64,000 nucleotides of DNA from Sipunculus nudus (lineage: Eukaryota > Annelida > Sipuncula > Golfingiida > Sipunculidae). Below are positions 58,218 through 64,000 of the stretch, in pieces. The notes beneath the pieces are model-generated. The model made no database searches and was not told the origin of the DNA. It saw only the letters and a program-made list of their open reading frames with translations. The number at the start of each line of letters is the position of its first letter. Within the stretch, counting starts at the first letter, position 1. A program made the translations under genes and the position numbers. The stretch is taken from positions 5,766,001 to 5,830,000 of the forward strand of contig CM049310.1 in the NCBI GenBank assembly GCA_026874595.1, in the 5' to 3' direction.

Positions 58218-59889
58218 ATGAAACCTGTTGTGATTGTAGTACTCTTGTGCATAATGACTGTTCAAGTAAACAAATCTTGTCAAACAAAAGAGCTTGTTTA
58301 TAAATATAAGTGCCTGGTAAGTGAGCATATAGTGCATATAAATAAGCATTGTACCTGCTACCCAGAACACAACGCCGGTATGTATAAACAAAAACTACCA
58401 TCCACAATTAGTGTTTTTAAAAATTACAAAACTCACAAACCTCTGATGATGTTTACAGTAACTGCTCCTTCGACCAGAATATCTGCTACTAAAGGTCACT
58501 CAGTACAATCTTAACTCATATGCAAAAGCCATGCTGGTATTATGTATTAGGACTTCTAGTCATATTTATTACATTCATTTGGCAGCATGTACATCCCGTC
58601 CCCATCCCCACACCTCTCAACTCTGAAGTGATCACATGACTGATCACATGACATATCCAAAATGTGAAAGTGAAAATAATTCTGTGTATTAAGATTGCAA
58701 AACCTGATTTAATTACCTTAGAACTACTTGATTATCATTATCCCTGTACCTGCATCTGAACAATACCTCTGCTCCCATGTTATCATATGATAATGATATT
58801 ATGCAATTCAACTGGGACAAGTTAGTGGTTTACTCTTAAACAATTACAAATAGTTCATACAGTAATTAGTTCATTTTAGTTGGTTTATTAACCTATTCCC
58901 ACACAAATAGGATTTGCAGTTGGTTCACTTGGTACCAAGCAGAATAATTAGTTATTTTTAGGGTATTCTGTAAATATCAAAATTATAACTAATATCATTT
59001 GTTGACCCTTCCTCGTTCTTCACAGGTGTCAAATAGTGTGATTAATATATTAATTAACCATAACTCCATGCCCTATCTTTATTTTATTCATGGTAATAAC
59101 TAATTAATGCTTTTACACTGGCAATTACTTTAACTTTGATTGAAAGTCACAAATATGACATATGATTTTCATAATAATTGAAGGATAAATGGTGAATGGA
59201 CAGATGCCTCGGCTCTTGTAAATCTATGATTAAAATCATTAAACAAATAGTCATCTGTCAGAAAGGCCACATAAATTCACATCTGAAACATGATCATTAA
59301 GTATATCAATAAATACCATAGTATATATTCCTACAGATGCAAAACCTTACAACCTTTCACTGACATTGCAGTTTGCTGGCTCATGGGAAATTGAATCTGA
59401 TAACAAAATTAGTCAAATCTGGAAGAAGAAGATGACACAAATGACAAAACTGCTCTCACCAGAATGCAAATGTAGCCCATACTTGATGAATTGCTCTGGA
59501 AACTGTTCACAATTGAAAGGTCAGCAGAACACACATCACGACTAACTGATCACTGTATAACTGTTACTTCTGTCCTCTCACATGTATAAATGCTTCAGTG
59601 AGTTCATGCTTCAGGTATCTCCAAGCACATACACCGGTAGTCTTTTTAAATATGATACATGTATGTCATAACACATCTACCAGCCAGACTGGCATGTTTC
59701 ACATGTGAAGCCAGCAGCAACATCACCAGAATACATATTTGACCCCTGACCTGTTTCCCATGAAGCCAGTACCACTTTCACTACATGAACATGTCACTAC
59801 TTGTGTCGTGCCAAGTTTTCTGTTCTGCCCTGACTCATGCAGAAAACATAATGACCAATCAGTTCTGATTGTTGTGCCAATGTCAAGAG
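58218..59889 (+). CDS. Candidate small secreted cysteine-rich protein, at least 3 exons, unrecognised
   Basis: I do not recognise this gene. ATG 58218 opens a signal-peptide-like start (MKPVVIVVLLCIMTVQVNKS), followed by several Cys. Exon 1 may end at 58316 (strong donor GTAAGT, phase 0) or 58380 (GTATGT, phase 1). Exon 2 then starts at 59372 (phase 0) or 59337 (phase 1) respectively, and both choices keep the same downstream frame to 59519. It contains PECKCSPYLMNCSGNCSQLK. Exon 3 is 59770-59889 (phase 1 both ends) with TTCVVPSFLFCPDSCRKHN. The frame after 59889 can read on to a stop near 60003, or splice at an acceptor at 59959. Even Cys spacing, NxS sites and phase-1 introns suit an extracellular protein, perhaps cystine-knot-like, but the model rests on open frames and splice motifs alone. 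Confidence 0.35.
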
Positions 59890-60323
59890 GTAATTTATTT
59901 GCACTTTTCTCCACCCTCTCAATAATCGGATACCATTTGACATTGTTATCCCCATTCAGCTGGTGTTTCATGGGTTTTGATTGTGATGTAACGAAGCATG
60001 ACTGATGTTTAAACAAGAACAGTACATTGACAGAGAATTGTGAAATATGAACATATACTGTAAAACTCTATTTTTGACCATCCATCTGAAAGTTGACCAC
60101 ACAAATCTGAGAGAGAGGATCTGTAAATGTGACCATATAAAGTCTTAATACTTAAGATCATCCTATTGAATATACTAAATTCAATCAAGTAAAATCTACA
60201 GTGACAACATCACATTCAAACTGAGAAAAATTTGAATGGATATAATTATCACTACAATTGCTTACACTTAGAGATGAAACATTGTAGTTAAGGTGTGCTG
60301 CCAGCTAGAAACTGTGAAATTAA

Positions 60324-60602
60324 ACTGGCTTCTGTGGCTCAGGGGTAGCGCACAGGACTCTGAGCTGGGAGATCTTGAGTTCAAATCTCAGCTGAGGCAG
60401 AGAGAATTTCACAGTCGGCCCCTACAAAGGGTGAGCTCTCTGCAGGCTTAATGGGAAGGCTGTGCCCAACAACCGTGTTTCATTCACAAATGAGTGTGCC
60501 TTTCAGGGGTTCCTCAGTGATGTGACCCAGTAATGGGGAGGATTACACATCCAGGGCCCACAGGTGCCATAGTTACCGGGCCTGGTTAACACCGGATCCA
60601 TA
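60324..60602 (+). mobile_element. tRNA-derived SINE, complete copy
   Basis: The head has TGGCTCAGGGG (60335-60345, A box) and GTTCAAATC (60379-60387, exact B-box core GWTCRANNC), so it derives from a tRNA. The body and tail, including TTAATGGGAAGGCTGTGC, CCTTTCAGGGGTTCCTC, GACCCAGTAATGGGG and GGGCCTGGTTAAC, match the split copy at 37690-37819 plus 39601-39747 and, more weakly, 19553-19828. The tail family was not identified. Confidence 0.85.
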
Positions 60603-60609
60603 TAAAATG

Positions 60610-62940
60610 AGGGGAAGCATGTGATACTGACCTGTCATGTAGTCCGAAACTGAAAAGGAATTCTGCAGATGTACATATACTTAGAGTAAAGCTAGCATTA
60701 TAAAATGGAGGCAGTTACCTCCCAAAAAAAGAACTAAATACCAAAAAAAATATGAAATTAAAGTGATTATTTTAGAGGCAGTGACAGAACATTTTTTAAG
60801 TTACAAATAAAAACACTGTTAATGTCTGATCTAAAGAATCCCTATGCATCACAGAAAAACCTGTAAAAACCTGTTTATATCAAAAAGATAAAAACCTGTT
60901 TATATCCAAAAAATAATAATATACTGAAATATATCCATGTATCTTTTAATCACATCAGTGGTTAAAACCAGCTCTTCCATTTATGCAACTGTGGTGCAGG
61001 TTCGAGACTCCTTTCATTACAGTCAAAACCATACCCACATGATGGAAGATAATATATAAGATAAATAAAGCTCTGCTGCACAAGGATCACATGTCTTGAG
61101 GTAAATTATATTTATATACTCTTTAAGTTAAACTGATTAATTTATTCCCAATGATGACTTCACATGGTATGATATTTTAATGATATTCATACCACAATTA
61201 TCAAAAGAATATACATAACATATAATATTCTTACGAATATTCATGTAAGGTGATAAAATTCCTATGAATATTCATCCTTCTGAGTACTGCATACCCATGT
61301 CTAATGATATACTGACAAAATGTCTTCTCTTGACACATTTTTCCTTTATTTTGCCACATGCATTCCCCCATGATTCAGTAACAGAATATTGACAAAACTG
61401 TATGTGATTAATCAACCGTTCATGATGCAGAATAATGAACCATGCTGATGTTAATTAGTGCGGTGATGCAGACAAATCCTCTACAGCAAGTTGCCCCCTG
61501 TACCAGGCATGATCTGAACAACCAACCTGAACCTGACAACGATTCTTATTAACACAACCTGACAATCACCCTGGTCATCATCTACCTGATAAGCTGAGCA
61601 GTTAGTCATACTGCCATATGTATATCTACTGATATCACCCTCCTCCCATATAAATATTAGTATCTGAAAAAGATAGCAAGATATCAAGAAGTTAAGATAA
61701 TACATTTTCCTTCTTTGTGTGGTTATCCTTTTTTTAATCATCCCAAGTTGAAAAGAAAACCAACTTTATCCACTTCAATACATTTTTATATACTATTACT
61801 TATTTACTATCAAGTTTGACCTGAACTGACCTGAACTAAATTAAACTACCCCCCCCCCCCCCCTCTGAGATTAATGTTGTGTTACACTGTAAATTTAAGC
61901 AAAGCCTAACAGGTGATTTTTGGTCATGTCTGTATTGTTCTAATATATTCTGTTTGTCACAGCCTACACATGCATATATGCATGTTTATGCATGAATGTT
62001 ATTATACACAAGTGGCCCTGGTAATAAAGTATTTACTTATTAAGTGGCCACACCTGTTTTAGGTGTCTTACATCTCAGAACACTGAGAGCTGACCACATA
62101 CTCACAAGTAACTGTGCAGCCTTTCAAGTGTATGACTGGAGAGTGCTCTTGGCTACCCGCTTCAACAAGACCATGATATGATAGGAGAGGAGTTGTGTGC
62201 TGTTTACATGGTATGCAGTAATCACCTTCAACTACCCAGGATGTTTGTGTATGCACTACCTGTCTGCACATACAATAACACCTCATCTCCTGGCATCTTT
62301 AAACAGTGCATTTTGACAGTATAGATGCTAAGAAATTTATAAACTGGAAGTGCTACAGTTTTTTGCTGCATAGCAGAACTGCTTGTGGTCAGTCCTCTAT
62401 AGCAATCTGATTTTTATAATATAACCACAAAATTTATTTGCCAACTCACTCCCATCCCTGAAGGCTCGACCCTGTTTTATGGTAATCCTCTAATAAGGCA
62501 TCATTTACATTGTACATGGTGACAATAATGCAGGAATTCTACTTTATAATTCTTCAGCTAAAGCCTTATTACACATGTTAGGCTTCTATCACTGAGCACT
62601 ATAAAGGTGAAATATGGATCACTCTGGCCTGACAGTTTTTGCTTTACACAGTTTATGTGTGCATGGACAATTAAATCACTGATTCTTGTGTACCAATGGC
62701 AGGTTCTGATCAATAATTATCCATTCTTTTACCCTATAGTGAGGTTTTCTAAGCCGGTGATTAAGCCTTGGAGCTAAAGGCTGTCAGTACTGGCTTAATA
62801 ATTTATATATTCTTAGACCACAACAGAACTGTACTTATCTTGTTCATATGCTAAATGTCTGGTGAACATATTATTTTCTGGGTCAACTGATTAAGCCTAG
62901 CAAACTATATTTTCAGCAACCATGATCATAGACAAATTAA
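60610..62940. other. Non-coding DNA, no gene seen
   Basis: AT-rich sequence with a C run at 61848-61863. GGTTCGAGACTCC at about 61000-61012 looks like a Pol III B box, but no matching A box or cloverleaf could be drawn. No RAPGEF1 5' exon was recognised on the - strand. Confidence 0.4.
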
Positions 62941-62948
62941 ATCAGTGC

Positions 62949-63433
62949 TTAAGGAGTTAACAGTGAGTCCAGATTCAGATTCCAGTACACGCACAGTCCA
63001 GCTTGTGCAGTTAAGATCAGATCCTTGCTAAAGTTTACATCCAGGGATGACAGTCTGCCCAAGTTCCAAACCTGCTTGCAAAACACAAAGTTGGCAAACA
63101 TAAATTTCACATGTGTAGTTAAATTATGCCACAGGTCATCAACCAAGTATGCCATTATGAACAGGCACTTGTACAGAAAACTACCAACAAAAAATCTAAT
63201 TGAAGATCTCATGTATTGTAATATACTGTCCCAGACCATACAAGAACAAGACAGGTTACCATCTTTTTAAGAGTCATGGCTGACCAGGGGGAATCTCCTC
63301 TAGTGATGTGTATCTCAGAGGTATCTGAGCACCAGAACCTAGGCTCAGTGATAAGATCCTCCACAGAATTTCTGGCCTGAATTTCAGAGAAGAATCCTTC
63401 GAGAGGTTGCCATGGGGACTTCAAACTCAGCAA
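62949..63433 (-). other. Possible coding segment or pseudogene with WD-repeat-like sequence
   Basis: Two adjoining - strand segments read like protein. Segment 63433-63265 contains EPRFWCSDTSEIHITRGDSPW; segment 63071-62949 contains SKDLILTAQAGLCVYWNLNL and ends at a TAA. The second starts behind a plausible acceptor (TTTTGCAAGCAG). WD repeats typically end in a Trp-Asp or similar pair after a small-residue run, and AQAGLCVYWNL fits loosely. The two segments are in different frames around 63240-63265, where a run of A could hide an indel. It could be the last exons of a gene starting beyond the window, or a relic. Confidence 0.25.
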
Positions 63434-64000
63434 AGCACGACAATGTCCTATTCATGCATGTGACACCCGGTAGCCGTGCATACTTGCGTTAACGTCACAC
63501 CCAAGTCGCCATGAATCCACGCATCTCATGATCACATACATACAGCATACAGCTTTCTTGATGTGACACATCAGCATTTTTATACTTGTAACAATCAGAT
63601 TTTGATGGAAGAACTACGCTGGTGGCCAGTAATCCCTGTCCAACAGGAAGTATCTCTCTTCACTGGTGCTATATTATGGTCACTACCTGACTGATTAAAG
63701 TACATGCTCTCCTCTAGTTTTTATACTGAGTAAACACTGTTATCAGTTCCCTTCTCACTTGTATAAGTGTAAGGCTCTCCTTAATCAAGGTGGATGATTA
63801 ATTGTGGAACAAAATTCTTTTTAAAGTCAGAATAAAAGAAACCATTTATATTGGTTAAGGTTAGTGAAGAAAAGTCCATTGTGTGTAAGACCACATGTTT
63901 TGACTCAACTCAAAGTTTTCTTGAATGGTTATAGGATTTCAAGTGTTACTATAGGATCAATGACTACAGGATTTCAAGTGTTATTTTAGGATGATAAATG
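63434..64000. other. Right-edge DNA, no feature seen
   Basis: No reading frame, repeat unit or RNA gene could be supported. The last 70 bases contain a short direct repeat, AGGATTTCAAGTGTTA, at about 63932 and 63968. Confidence 0.4.

Noticed and set aside
60990-61015. B-box-like GGTTCGAGACTCC suggesting a tRNA gene
   Set aside because: No A box at the right distance and no cloverleaf could be drawn.

Overview
The window is nuclear DNA from an animal, most likely a lophotrochozoan and probably a mollusc. The evidence is two intron-rich genes with canonical GT-AG splice sites, AT-rich non-coding DNA packed with interspersed repeats of a kind common in mollusc genomes, tRNA-derived SINEs, and a DIRS-order (Ngaro-like) retrotransposon. 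The species cannot be named from the sequence alone.

Two conserved genes converge. On the + strand, EFHC1 (EF-hand domain containing 1, an axonemal DM10-domain protein) is complete in 11 exons from 3413 to 18728 and encodes 643 residues. Its upstream DNA holds a full X-box (RFX site) and a forkhead site, the usual control of motile-cilium genes. On the - strand, RAPGEF1 (C3G, the exchange factor for Rap1) runs from about 47211 down to its stop codon at 30273. Seventeen exons, all phase-compatible, give 1022 residues: the helical N-terminal region, three CRK-SH3-type PPPLPxK motifs, the REM domain and the complete CDC25 catalytic domain. Its first exon or exons were not found.

The rest is mobile and repetitive DNA. 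In EFHC1 intron 9 (14862-17782) three minisatellites lie almost end to end (46/47 bp x 21, 31 bp x 8, 63 bp x 6). The RAPGEF1 introns hold a 32-bp minisatellite of about 42 copies (32999-34338), a piggyBac-like TTAA element inserted inside a SINE (37820-39596), and a pogo/Tigger-like TA element (42235-43262). Upstream of the RAPGEF1 exons lies a Ngaro-like tyrosine-recombinase retrotransposon (49562-54105). Its A1-B1-A2-B2 split direct repeats are intact and identical, but its gag and recombinase frames are broken. After it comes a five-copy 278-bp tandem array carrying paired GGTGGCGCCACC palindromes (54400-56030). A decayed hAT transposase end lies near the left edge.

Two weaker gene candidates sit at the right end: a possible small secreted cysteine-rich protein on the + strand (58218-59889 or beyond), and a possible WD-repeat-like coding segment on the - strand (62949-63433). 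No bacterial, viral, CRISPR or rRNA feature was seen. Apart from EFHC1 and RAPGEF1, the functional calls are tentative.
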